Origin: Pomacea canaliculata
Lineage: Eukaryota > Mollusca > Gastropoda > Architaenioglossa > Ampullariidae
Assembly (NCBI RefSeq): GCF_003073045.1
Contig: NC_037590.1
Coordinates: 44,370,296-44,434,295 of the forward strand
DNA: 64,000 nt
Direction: 5' to 3'
The notes below the pieces were generated by a model that saw only the letters and a program-made list of their open reading frames with translations, had not been told where the DNA came from and did not search any database. Shown here one piece after another: positions 1 to 13,400 of this stretch. Numbering within the stretch: position 1 is the stretch's first letter; the number at the start of each line of letters is the position of its first letter. The translations under genes and the position numbers were made by a program.

Positions 1-156
1 CAAAAAAATAGACCATGATCACAAAATCTAAACAACTGAATATTTAGAAATAAAACTGCAGAGTGTCTGTAATTTTTATAGTCAAGAAAGAAGATTCCTC
101 AGTCATACACATGCATGCATAAATCCAAACATACGTGCTTCACTTATAAGACTAAC

Positions 157-2134
157 CTGCAAGAGCTGGGCCAGAAAATGCTCCTATGCCATTAGAAAGC
201 ATCAAGTAACCAAGGCCATCTCCGAGACTCTGAGGTCCAATCAGATCTGTCAGAACAATTACAAGAAGGCCAAGCACAGCCCCAAAACTCAGTCCACCAA
301 AAAAGAGAATGACAGTAAAATGAGTAAAAGTAAAACTTTGAGAAACGAGCACGCAGCATATTCCTAGGGCAATGTTAGCTGCAACATACTGCATTTGACG
401 TTGACTAGTATATAAGTTACCTATCAGCCCTCCTAGTAGGCTCCCAAACAACTCCCCAATGCCCAAAATAGTCAAAGCTGAGCAGCATTCAAAGGATCTA
501 TCCCTCTTTCAGTTATGAAGACTGGAGCAAAAGCCAGCAGTACACCGCCTGTGACATTCCACAATATATTGCTGACAAAGTAGATATCAAAACCTACATC
601 TGTGAAGATATAGAAATGACGCAACACACGGTAATCTTCATCTGCATCCTTTGAATTTTTGTTTAGCTCTTTGCTTTTTCTCACAGTGTTTGTCTGACCA
701 ATGCCGTTGTTTTCCACAAAGGCATCACTGATCTGTAGCATATTTTCTTCTTCCTCATTGAATGACTTGTTGGCAGTTTCCGATGCAGAAGATGGAGGAG
801 GTTTTTGTTCTTGGTCACTCAGCATTGGTACAGATTCTGATGGATGTTTCACTTTCTTGCCACAACATTATCCAGGTCCATATGTTTTATGTCACTTGAT
901 GCTGCTAATACTTTGCTTTCAACGGAGTGTTTGTTTGGCATTATAGTAGATGGAGCACGAAGAAGTGCAGAAAAGACTAGCAGATGAAGATTTAGGCCTG
1001 CCACTAAAATTAGTGATCCCTTCCACCCATACTCCTGGATTAAGTAGCCCACAACAATTGGCATGATAGCAGCTCCTAAGCCAGAACCACTTGTGGCAAC
1101 ACCTGTTGAAAGGCTTCGGTGGCGATCAAAATATAAACCACTAAGTACATGCGATGGAATATACACCATACATGATCCAATTCCTGCAACAAAAAAAGGC
1201 CATGAGAATAATATAAAAAAATATCAAAATAAAAACTCCTATAGCACAGTATAAGAACACTATCATACGATCAGAATATTAAAAGAAAACTCTCTTGTTC
1301 ACATCTTTTACCTTTATTAAATAAGTGCTTTATAACAGGAAGAGTGCGGTTTTTTGACGTAAGTTACTTATAACTCATCTTGAATACCCAGTTTTTCAGG
1401 ATGATTTTCTATTAAACTGTTTTAACATCACAAGAAGTATGCACATACACATTCTGAAATATCAAGTGAAATTGCTCTCTCTTACCTGTAAGAACACCAA
1501 AACTGAAGCACATCACAGGTAAATAAGTCAGAAAAGGCATCAAAAGTATTCCAGTCACAACCAATGCTGAACCAATCAACGCGACAGTACAATATGACAT
1601 TTTAGTCATTAGGAAGCTGACAATTGGACCTAACAGGAAAAAAAAGCACAAAAATAAGGCATTAGTTGTTGTTACAGAATTCAAGGGTCATTATTAATGG
1701 TAAATTTATTGTTAAAACTCAGTGCTTGTCGATTCCTAATTCAGTTTGCAAATTTATTATTAAGATAAAATATTTGTATACAATACTTTGAAAAATTTTC
1801 TTCTATAATGTGATGATAAAACCAAATATTTTTATGTTTCTCTTTAAAACTGAACACTTATGTTCTTAGTTTCAAAATAATGCTTGTGGAAATTGCAATT
1901 TTTTAATCGTTGCTTCTTATTTCTTACAGAATGTTGTCATTTACCTGTCCCAAGGAAAAAACCCCAGTTGATAGCAGCAATAAGGGATACACCAACAGCA
2001 TCGTTGTCAAAGTAGTTAAGGAACTCAATGTTGTACACACCTATAGCAGAACTAGTGCCAAATGCAAAGACCTGAATGAAAAAAGCTGCCATCACTATAA
2101 CTAGACCCCATTTGTCTTCTTTTATATCCTTCAT
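157..2134 (-). CDS. SLC16-type monocarboxylate transporter, 3' end outside window
   Basis: Major-facilitator transporter of the monocarboxylate (SLC16/MCT) type, a plasma-membrane carrier expected to move lactate-like acids or related solutes; the exact substrate cannot be read. Exons on the minus strand are 2134-1945, 1629-1486 and 1183-157, with phase 1 at each junction; the last ends at a GTTAGT donor, so more exons lie left of the window. The start ATG at 2134 has an in-frame TAG just upstream. The N-terminus KEDKWGLVIVMAAFF resembles the family's first helix, and YIPSHVLSGLYFDRHRSLSTG resembles the conserved segment around helix 4-5. Helices 7-10 follow a variable acidic loop. The third exon is not open in one frame: the frame changes once in the loop (about 850-905) and once near 475, each equal to one missing base. 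Either the assembly has two indels or the copy is decaying; conserved protein on both sides favours errors or recent damage. Confidence 0.8.
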
Positions 2135-2454
2135 TTTCTACAACCTTTTTTCCCCTCGCACGTAAGATCCTGAAACATATAAACAGTTCCTGTTTTCAGT
2201 ATTACATGTAGCAAAAATAGATAAAATATTGCCATGCGACTTTTGAGCTTGAATGGTTAAAATAACTTCACACTAACCATCTGGCCTTTTAATGCCTGTC
2301 TTACTGCTGCATCTTTGATTGTTTTAGCCAGTTTTTAAACATGAAGATAAAGCTGAGATCTCTCCGTGACTCATCAGACAGACCGCACCACAAATTCAAC
2401 GAGCACTTTCTTAGAGACTGCAGGCAATTAATTTATCCAAAGCTACACTATGGG

Positions 2455-2520
2455 TGGCTGCCCAAAACTGGGTTCGCTCGCAAGATGTTTTTGCAACCCT
2501 ATGCTTTGCAAGCATGTAGC
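2455..2520 (-). repeat. Short LINE ORF2 tail fragment
   Basis: The sequence GCCCAAAACTGGGTTCGCTC followed by a CCCTATGCT motif matches the minus-strand reading of the larger LINE tail at 28826-29060. It therefore looks like a short scrap of the same family; only about 65 bases can be aligned by eye. Confidence 0.4.
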
Positions 2521-2832
2521 ACATTTCCATAGAAGAGATCAAGTGTGGTCTGACCCTGAATAGTGGGACGTGACATAATGGTTGTAAGTTTTAAGAACTG
2601 ATGTTAGGTCAGAATGATTGAAATAATAATAATAATAAATGCAAAATTGGTAAAGCACATAGTCACACTCCTAAGGAGTATGCTCTTATAAATTTAGGAG
2701 CGTCAGGACAAATCAAGTTAAGGTTATGAGTTGCAATTTACTGCAACGTATTGGAAACATTTGCCCTGAGATGAATTTACACAAGGGTGAAAAACAACTG
2801 GGGAAATTCTCTCAGGTGGTGAAATTTTCTTC

Positions 2833-2935
2833 TTCTTCCTAATCGCCCCCAGTGGAGCATAGGGCCGCAACTAAATCCAGCCATCAACCTGGTTCTGGGC
2901 ATCCCTTTCCAGTTGGGACCATGGGGAGGTAAAAT
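2833..2935 (-). repeat. LINE ORF2 C-terminal fragment
   Basis: Contains GGAGCATAGGGCCGCAAC and a downstream CCAGTTGGGACC motif shared with the element at 28826-29060. Read on the minus strand the former corresponds to the extreme C-terminus of a non-LTR retrotransposon ORF2 (the LVAALCS-like end). Heavily decayed. Confidence 0.5.
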
Positions 2936-4466
2936 GGGTGAAGCAAAATTGTAAGTAGTTCAAGGTTGCAAGTACACATCCTTTCACAAAGAATTACCAT
3001 ATCACAGTACTTGTTGACAAAGAAATGTACATCCTCTGCGATGTGCCTTACTGGTAATTGTGGCAGTTCTATCTTACCTAAATGGGCCATAGCTAGTCTT
3101 AATAATAGTGGCAAGCCACCGCAACTCTGGATTTATATAAAGAGGATAAAATAGCAAACACAAAATTATGCCCTGCTGTAAATAACATAAAGCAATACTA
3201 ATTAAAACGTAGAGAATCTAACTATAAATTTTTCAAGAATTTTTTTTAAAATAATAGGTTATATAATTCTATTAACATTTAAACCAAAAATCAATCAAGC
3301 TAAGCAAAAAGTATTAAGATAGGATACATAACTCATTAAACAATGCATAATAAGAGGTATATTACATTTCATAAACAATACAAATAAGAAAATAAAACCA
3401 ACCAAAACCAAAACCCCATCTAGAAAAAGAAAAACATTTGCATGCAACATACCTGTGTAGTATGCCACTGCTTCACGCTTTCTAGACCCAACAGTTAAGA
3501 AGGGCATCCCACACTAGTAATCATCTGCGCCATCAGTAGCCTTACCCTTTCTTATATACTCCCCAACTGATTGTTACCTATGACTACCCACGTGGTTCCT
3601 TGTGGTATTCTGGGCATTATCCACGTGCTCCCTTGTCACACTAATAGAATATCACCAAGAGTCCAAGATTGTTCTGCTAAGAGTTTAGCTTTCGCTGTTT
3701 CCGACTTCTAATGAAACAAATGTTTCATAGTAAAGTAGGTAATTTTCGGAGACGGAAGTAAGATCTCATTGAACAGAGGGGAGCTGGGATCAGTACAATC
3801 ATAAATACTCGATACTAGTATATAGCACCTGTGGTACGATAACATTGAACAGAGGGGCTTAGAGTTGTGTGCCTTTAGTAGATTAGGGTTTCTTTAGTTT
3901 GTTTTGCTGTGCCGGCAAAATTAGTCTCGGGGTTAATGAACTGCCTTAATGAACTGACCGGATGATAGAGATTTTTAGTTTTGTTTACCCCATCGGTTCA
4001 AATTAGTGGCGTGGATTTGTGTGAAGAACTGCTCTTGGTCAACCAGGTAATCAGGATATTTAAATTTTTGCATCGTCTGAATTTAGCGCACTGGTATCGA
4101 AGCAGATAACAGTGTCGAGTGCGATCAGATTATCTGCTTCGGTTTGCCTACTACTATGTCATTTTCGATAATGACTGCCGATTTTACTCTATAATAAATC
4201 TAAACCTAATTTTTTTACTAAAATATTGCTACTCCCTTATTTTAAACGAATCAGTTAAACAACTTATTAATTGTAATAATAATAATACATTTCAGTAACT
4301 CGTCTTATATTCAAAGTGTTGTATTCTTTCTTTGTCAAAATTCCCAAAGAGTCTAGACATTATTACCCATATTGCATTGGTGCATTCGTCAGACATTTTA
4401 TCATTGGCTAAGCTGATATTTTGTGTATTATTTTGTTCAACAATCAAGGAGAACAAACTCAACATT

Positions 4467-7400
4467 ATGCTGTCAGCAACTCAAGGAACTAAAAGACCAT
4501 CTGGATTTGATGGTAAGCTGACCTTTATCTCTAGGACAAACTTTTTCGCTAATAACGACTCACGGCCTCATGCCATCCTAGGGGTCGTGTACATTATATT
4601 TGGTTCACGGTTTTAGTATTTTATTTTTAAATAACATAATTCATACGTAGTAACAAACAAAATAGAGTATGTGAAGTGATTTATTCATTTAATAGTAGCA
4701 TTTTGAAGGTAATCTGTTATATTTTAGAACCTAAAACTAAGTAGATCCGGTTATCGGCTTTCGTAAGGGGAGGTAACTCTCCCCCCCTTTTCTTGCCCCA
4801 TCCTTACTTCGTGTTTTTTTGTTGTTGTTTTGTGACTGTCGTTATATCCCAGTATCCCAGATCACGATCTCCCTGGTGGAGGATTTTGGAAATTGAAAAA
4901 GAAATGTACGCAAATATGGTAACAATATCCGCCACCTACCCACTATTGAATCTTTTAAACGTGCACTGAAAACGCACCTCTTCCGTAAACATTACTCCTA
5001 ACACCCTTTCCCACAATGCTAGTCCCTTTTCATATCCTTCCCTGCTCGTTTTCTTTTTGCAATATCATGACAATCTTAGTTCTTTGCTATTTGGTTTCTC
5101 TTTGCATTTTCTGTCTTAGGTGAGCTTTTATTTATCATTAGTATTGTTGTTTAATCTTTCATAGTCCATGTGTTGTTCATTTATTTTCCTGTCCTTCGTA
5201 TACTGTCCATGTGCCGAAATCACATCGTGCCGCTAGGGCATTTAGGGGCCATCAAAGGTTCGCCCAGCCCATATGTGCAACAAAGTTTGAGTCTCATGTC
5301 AGATTGCAGCTGTGTAGCAGGTGATTCTACCTGTAAATGTAGAGGCGGCCCTCCCCGCCTTTAACTCGCGTGAGGCTCGCTTAAGATGGCTGCTGCATAC
5401 TTGTTGCTGTATGAAGCAGAAAGAAATCTTCACAGAAACAGATTATTTCGCGATCAAACTAATCCCATTGAAACATGGGATGATATAGTACTCAATCAAC
5501 AATTAAGAAAATACAGAACAAGGAAGTGTTTTACTCGAGCATTTTAGGCAGATGCTTGGAAAAAATGAAAAGGATTTTATGGAGAAAGGGCATGGCAGTT
5601 AAATAGTATCTTAAGATTGTTTCGGAGGGAGGTACATAAAAATATAAAGAAAAATGTGTTTTCACATGGGGTAAGCTATACAAAAAAGGTAAAAACGTTA
5701 TGATAGCTAAGATCAAAAAATGAAATCCAAATTATGATGGATAAGATGACTCTTCTTTTACTATAAGATTGTTTGCTTGTTTACATGCTGTAGTTGCTTA
5801 TAGCTTTTATTTTTATGCTTTTCCACAGGCAGTGAATGGCTAATCGACATGGATAGCAACAGTCTTGGGGGTTCTGGGTCAAAAAAGAAAAAGCGAAAGT
5901 CTAGATGGAATACAGATGAGGAAGATAAGACAGTGATTCCTGGGATGCCTACTGTCATACCTCCAAGCCTTACTAAGGAACAAGAAAAGCAGTATATTAG
6001 TATGTATTTTTCATTGAAACTTAAAGAACTCCAATATTAGGTTCCATAATTGTATAACATCTTATTTAAATGCAAAAGTTAAGTGTTAAAATTTTGTATT
6101 TACTGTGGTTTTATGACAGAGAGATCATATGCTTGTAGATATACTTGTAAGTTCTTCTTTGTTTTAGATGTGAAAAATGCTGCTAGAAATTTATTGCCTG
6201 TTTGTCATCACTATAACTACATAAGTATTAAAAATTTTGCACATGTTCAACTGTGTAGGGCAGTTTTTGATTGATTTCCAGGTGTGCTGCTTAGGGCTAG
6301 TCATGTATGCCTGTGTGTGTGCATGCACATGTGTACATGTGTTAGAGAGTGGTATACTGCATTGATTTACAACTACACGCCAATATGTTTGTCTTAGAAA
6401 AAAGTGCATAGCATGGTGAAAATTCAATTGCAGTAAACTGATATATGCTATAAATTACAGCAATCTTGATTTATTGACTGGTATTGATATATTGTTTCAT
6501 TATAAAAATGATATATTTGAGTTTTTTTAATGTTTGCAGATTATCAGAATGTTTAAAGCTTATAAATATTCTTGTTACTTCAAGACCCTGCATCATTTTA
6601 AAATGTTATCGATGCATGGTTGCAGTTTCCATACTCAGAAAGTTTTGGCATAGACTACATAGTTGATGTGACTAATCTTTCACTGTATACATAATATTGT
6701 TTCTATTTATGTATAACCTAATTCAGGTACACTAAAATTTTAATTTTAACCCAAATGCATATCAAAAAAATTTAGTAAGTCTGGGCAAATAGGGTCACAC
6801 CTATTGTGTCCTTTAAGTAGATATATCTGAAATATTTTTGATTTATTTCAGTTTTTAAGAATTTTATTTAAGATCAGATATTATAATGTTTATTATCTTA
6901 ACATCAGACATGCATTTGGGTTCCCACCCACTCCCTTGCTAAATTTGCTCAAGTTTTCAGGTTACAAATCACTGATATTAGATATGATATAAACTTAATC
7001 ATCCTACACTGAAACCACTTTTATTGCAGTTCACCTGCAAATTGAGGAGATTAGTCGTAAACTGCGCTCTGGTGACCTTGGGATTCCAGCCAATCCGGAG
7101 GACAGGTGTGAATTGATGGGGGATTCTCTGCATGGCATCAAAACCACATCATGTGGTGTGGTGTCAAAAAGAGAAAAGCAAAAACTTTACCAGAGTTGTC
7201 TAATCATGTTTTTTCAGGAAGCTTTTAAAAATCTTTTGAGTGCTTACAGGGGTGTCCTGGGGTCATGTTGATTAGGTTGTTTGTTCTTTGCATGCACATA
7301 TTGATTGTATGAAAATTTGCTTCATCTTTGTCATACATTGTGTGCATGAGTAATCCTTTGTTAGAATGAGTCTGTTCTCTCAGTCCATCATTTCTTCCTT

Positions 7401-10400
7401 TCCTTCATTTCACTGTGGGTATGTGTCTTTCATATTCATGCACCTAAAACTAGAAACAAGATGCCTTGACCTGCAAAGCATCTCACTTTCCCAAACCATT
7501 CACCCTTTTATTTAAAAAGAAGTATCAGCTGAAATGTAGACCAGATTTGTTTTTATGCAGAAGAGTGAATAGTAGCATTTTATTAAGCAGTTTTTGTACA
7601 GAAGAGTTAATTATATTGATAAGCCTGGTTAAAATGTCTTGACATGGTTGTTAGTTTCCATTTTAAAGTTGGAAAAATACATGCAGTTAAAGCCTTCATA
7701 AAAACATTTAAGAAGAGCGATAAACGTGCTGTTATAATACACTTTAGTTTTGTTAGTGGTGTGAGATTCATATCTTGGGATATGGTTGCTATTTGAAACT
7801 AAGCTGGCAAAATGCGTACACTTAAAGCCTTCATAAAGCCTTGAAAAGGGACAGTTGACTTGCAGTTGATAATACACTTTTGATGGTGATAGGAGTTAGT
7901 GAAGTATCTTAGGAACATAACTTTCTGTTGTCTTCTTGCTGTTGTGTTTTTCATGTTGCTTAGAAAATTAAACTTATTACACATTACTTTTGGGTGCTGA
8001 GAGCTTTGCTATCTCAGGCTCTTTTTGTATTGTAAATAGTTTCTCATAATCATTAGTCTGCAAGAGGTTAGTAGAAATAACTTTATTCCCATGTATTTTT
8101 TGCAGATAGATATTGTCTTTTGTTTCTGTCATAAAATGCTTTTGGATCTAATCTGTTGTGCAGTTGTAAAGTGAACAATCTGTACCTAATCCATCTTTAA
8201 AATGAACTAATGCTGAATGATAAATAATGGATTACTTTTTAATACTTACAGCTAGAGCAAGCTACCGCTGAATGTGCCTTTCATTCAGTATTCACATTTT
8301 CCCGGGTACTAAGTTACAGATTACGGTATTTTTACTTTTTCTTCGTCCCTGACTGAGAGGATATTTTTAGGCTACTATGTAAGGATGAGGAGTAGTCATG
8401 TTAGTTGACTTACAGAATCAAAGGGGTCAATGCAATCCAAGCAAGGAATAATTTTACTTGGTTTTGAAAAGGTTTGATTGCATCATCTAATCAGTAGTTA
8501 ATCTACTTTCAGTTTGGTGCACAATAATTTAGCCTTTCCATAATGTTAAAAAATAAGAAGTCTGTCTAGACAACCAGAAACCCTTCCAACTATAGACACA
8601 TTTCACAGAATTTGTTCTTAGTAGTTTTTTTCCAGGATGATATAGAAATGTAAGGGTGAACTGAGGAAAGTTAAGAAGCAAATGGCAGTGTTCAGATTTT
8701 AGCATGTCTTTAGGTCCCTTTAACTTAATTATAACAGATAAATCCAAGCAGTTGAGCTGTAGCTATTAAGACATTTGCATCTACAGATGTAAACTGTTTA
8801 GGAAGCAATTTTTTTTTTTTTAATTGAGGACTTTGTTTTAGGTTCTTTTTTCTTTGTTCTTAACAAACTGCTGGAAAGTACATTGCACTTAATTCATTAC
8901 ACACCATCTTTATTAAATTACACAGTAGGACAGAATTTAAAAAAACTGTATCTCATGCTAATCATGTAAGAGATTAATGTGCAAGATTGTAGCCTATCCT
9001 TAAAGAGGCAAATGCCAAATAAAGCTACATGGTTTTAGATTTTGCAATTCCTATTCATTTATTCTTTACCTGTCTCTTAATACCTCATCCTAGAGATTTG
9101 CAAGTGAAATTCAAATCTGCAAGAAACAATTTTATCAGAAAATCTCGCCTACACGTGCCTGCACAAATGTTCATCAAATATGGTAACTATGTTACGAGAA
9201 TTTTCTGGGTACTGCAATGGGTTCCTTCTTTAAAGTTGATAGGACTGATCACATTCTTTTTGTTGGTGGGCCTGTTGATAGGTGATACCTAACGTTCTCT
9301 CACAGGAATGAACATACCTAATCCATTTTTGATACCTAATGAAGCCCAAATACTTCACAGACTGTTGATAACTAAATATTGTCATTGATCATTCATGAAA
9401 TGTACAGCTGCCAGGTGTTGGCTGCCGACATCATGCTTGGGTTATTTTTTTTTTAATCATATGATTCTCTTTTTGACAGTTAAAATAGTATTAACTGTAC
9501 AGGAAATAAGTTGGTGGATATTGTCTAAAACAATTGAGTTTATTCAAAAATTTATCTTGCAGTGTGGATGATTTTTCATATCGTTTAATTCCCACAGAAT
9601 TGTTAATTCATATTTTGTGTAGAACATTCCTTTATATAAGTGCAGTAACCTTACCTCATGCAATCCCTTTTAAGGCATTTAATATTCTTAGGTTTGGTAA
9701 CTGTGGTCATCCTTCATCTGCAGAATTCATATAGTTCTTTGTTAATGTTTATACTTTAAAAATATTACATAAGCTTAATATTTTTAGTGGGGTAATCAAT
9801 GGTATATAGAGAAAAAAATCAAGGTAAAATTTTAAGATATAAATTAGAAATTACTGGAAAAGGCTTAATAATGCAAGTATTGTGTTTCAAAAGGCATGTT
9901 ATGGTTAGTCTTATAAAATATTTGACCAAAGTTGTATCTATTTCACAGATCACCATCTCCTGAGCCCATTTACAACAACGAGGGCAAACGCTTGAACACA
10001 AGAGAGTATAGGACTCGTAAGAAATTAGAGGATGAGCGTCATGCTCTTGTTCAACAAGCCCTTAATCTAAATCCACAGTACAAACCCCCTGCTGATTACA
10101 AGTAAGCTTTTTGTCTAGTAATATCTTCTATCAGGCAGTTTGCATAGAACTTTTAGATAACAATCGCTTTATTATGTCTGCCATTGAAGATGTGATATTG
10201 TTTCCTCTTTTTTATTTTATTTTTGTAAACTCACAGTTTTGCATGAGCCAGTGAAATGACAAAATATATATCTTTTGGACTAATTTAATAAGTTTTTATA
10301 AGTAAAAGGTTTTGAGTTGTGGATGATATTTTTGAGGCCAGGTACAAATGTATGCCTTAATAAAAAATGGTGTTGATCTCTTCCATGCAGTTCTTTTAAG

Positions 10401-13400
10401 ACTCATACTCACTAATCCTTACTCATGGCTTCTGCTAAGGCTAAATTCTTTGGGGTCCCAGGGACCCCTTCTTCAGATTTTTAAGGGGTCTTTGTTCTTC
10501 GCCCAACTTTGAATGGGACCCCATCGACGAAAATTGAAAGGGTCCTCCGAACTTTTAATGCGTACTGTACGCAATTTTTTGCGTAAGCAGAAGCCCTGAT
10601 TTACTGAAAGAAGCTTGGGAAATTGTACATTGTTGCAAATTTTTTGCAGAGATCAGGATTTCTCTAAATCATTTGAATCTTTTTGTCATCACATTTTATG
10701 AAAACATTTTGAAATTGTGCACTGTTACAGTATAGTGGTATCCGAGGAATGTTAAAATTTTAGTTCTGACTTTTTATAGATTTCTACAAAAAAAAATTTT
10801 GTTTGTATCTCTTTATATGTATATATGCAGTATGGCCACTTCTACAAATTTCTATTTTTATAGGCCACCTATAGTTCGTGTGAGTGACAAGGTGATGATT
10901 CCACAAGAAGAGCACCCAGACATAAACTTTGTGGGGCTGCTTATTGGTCCTCGTGGCAACACTCTAAAGAATTTGGAGAAAGAGGTAAGTAGAAGGCAAG
11001 AAGTGTTTTGAAGGAAGTGGTGGGGGGGGCATGTTTGGTCTCAAGTGGTTCATCCTCACTCACACTTTTTGTCACCATGTAAAATGCAGCAATAACAACA
11101 GAACTGCTGGGCAGGACTTCTTTTCCAACAGCATTGCACATAATACTAGCTAATTGTTTATGCTAGCACACATATACTTATTGTCTCATTCTTTTTCAGA
11201 CTGGTGCCAAAATCATCATACGTGGCAAGGGCTCTGTTAAAGAGGGCAAGATTGGGCGCAAGGATGGCCAGCCTTTACCAGGGGAAGATGAACCATTGCA
11301 TGCATATGTTACTGCAAATAACCCAGAAAATGTGAAGAAAGCTGTTGAGAAGGTGAGCTCATTGCTGGTGCTCCTTGAAGTCAAAAAGGGTCATTTGATG
11401 GAGTGGTCTGTTAGAGTTTAGGTACACTATTATATAACAACCATTTGAACTTGTGTGATTAAGTAAGTGTTAAAGTAGTTCTGTTGTGCAAAGACAATCT
11501 TAACTTGACCAGATAACCCAACTGTTAGAAGCTTAGAGGTATGCAGAGATAATCTTCAACTTTACCGGGTGACCCAACTATTGGACGCTTAGGCAACAAA
11601 TTACTGACCTTGTTCAGTGGATTTAGTACAGGGGTGGCCAACCAACAGCCTGTTGGCCACATCTGGCCCCCAGAGGTGCCTTATCCAGCCCACTCATTTC
11701 AACCAGACACAACATAATTTCATTTTTAACACCATGATCTGGAAAAACCGCCATGTTCTGACCCCCAAGATTTTATATCATGTCCAGTGTGGTCCTTGGT
11801 TGAGAAAAGGTTGTAGTGGATGGCTATTACCAGATTGCCTTAGTTCTGCTCCAGTCAACAACTTTTGTACACCAGACAGCCGATTTCACTAAGCCAGGGC
11901 AGCTGTTTCTCTGCTGGAAGGTTTACAAGACGAATGCTCGTTCCAGCTTTACGAAACTGCCCCCTTACCCCAATCCTCCAACACCCTTCAACCCTTTCTT
12001 GCAAGCATTCTTAAGCAGCATGGCAGGAAGGAATGAAGGCATCCCTGGACGACAAGTTGGAGCAATCATTCACCTTGTGAGCCTTTGAACGACAAGACAC
12101 AGCCCTGCCTTCTGGAAAGTTTCCTTGGAAATTCTTTCCCAGTCTTCCCATCTGCATGAAGGGAGGGGTTAGTGAAAAGAATGCTATGCTCTTTTGCAGA
12201 GCTTTTTATAAATATCTTTGGCAGATTCAGTTGGTTCGGAGGGGGCCTCTGGTGGTCAGAGCTGCTAAACCCTCTGCCTAGAGGCAATAATTTGGTCAGA
12301 GTAGTTGAGGCCCCTAAGCTTCAGATGCATTGTTTGGTAAGAATTAAAGAAAGGCAATTTACAAGGAAATTTTCATTTGTTTGTTGGTGGTTGGTTTTTT
12401 TTTTTTAGTAGGACATTATGACTGTCACATTTTATTTTTGTTATGCAGATCAAGGAGATTATTCGCCAGGGCATTGAAGTGCCAGAAGGGCAAAATGATT
12501 TACGACGACAGCAGCTGCGCGAGTTGGCATTGTTGAATGGTACTTTGCGAGAAAATGATGGGTTGGCGTGAGTATTTGCTTTCTTATTCATGTTCATCAC
12601 TAAAAGCTACATTTGCTTCCATGTATTTATCTGAGTGCAAATTGTCATCTGCATATTGTAAGTGAGAAGCGACAGCTACGGAATTAAAATTAATGAAAGA
12701 TGACAGGTTTTTGTGGGTTTTTTTGTTTTTTTTTTTTTTTTAATTACTATCTTCTACATTGCTGTAGATGAAAGTAGATATCACTTCTTTTTTTTTTTTT
12801 GTTTTTTTTAATGTTTCTGGTCATATGGCAAGCTTTCCAGGATCTCCCAAAACTTGGTTGTCCTTGGATGGGGTACCTCAAAATTGTGCACCCTCAATAT
12901 TTTTAGCTTGTAATTTTTTTTTTTCAAATATGCCACTTTCTCATGTACAAGTTTGTGCTATGCATTACTATTCACCTTTAGAAAAGAAATATGCCTGTGT
13001 CTGACAGGAAGTTGAAACAAATCCAGCAAGCTCAGACCATTGTCACCAACACAATAGTGTGCACAGTCTGCGGAGGTGCAGGCCACATTGCTCAAGACTG
13101 TAAAGAACGCAAGTATGCATCTTTCTGTCACATTTAGTTTGTTAGAGAAACCTTAAGTAATATGTGAGGGCATTGTTTTTGTAGCTGAACATGCCAGTTA
13201 AGCAAATGCTACAATTGGCTCTGTAAAGATTAGTGATCAGAATTTTTATTTTTAATCATATAAACAAAAGAAAGATATTGGTTTGTTATAGTTCGTTGCT
13301 AAAGAACTGATGATATGAAATTATTGATAACACTTTATTTACAGCGTGACTTCTTTTGCATGATTGGTCAATTACTTCAGGTCGATAGGTTGAGCTAGTA

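Larger units (their letters stand above)
2135..4466. other. Divergent spacer between the SLC16-like gene and SF1
   Basis: This 2.3-kb spacer must hold both promoters and any untranslated first exons. I can see two LINE scraps (2455-2520 and 2833-2935), a repeated phrase CATTGAACAGAGGGG near 3768 and 3843, and a perfect 12-bp inverted repeat at 4098-4109 and 4130-4141. No open frame here looks coding. Confidence 0.5.

Noticed and set aside
848-912. A 59-nt intron (GTGACA to CATCAG) to explain the first frame break in the SLC16-like gene
   Set aside because: Phase would fit but the length is too short for a normal metazoan intron, and it would not explain the second break.
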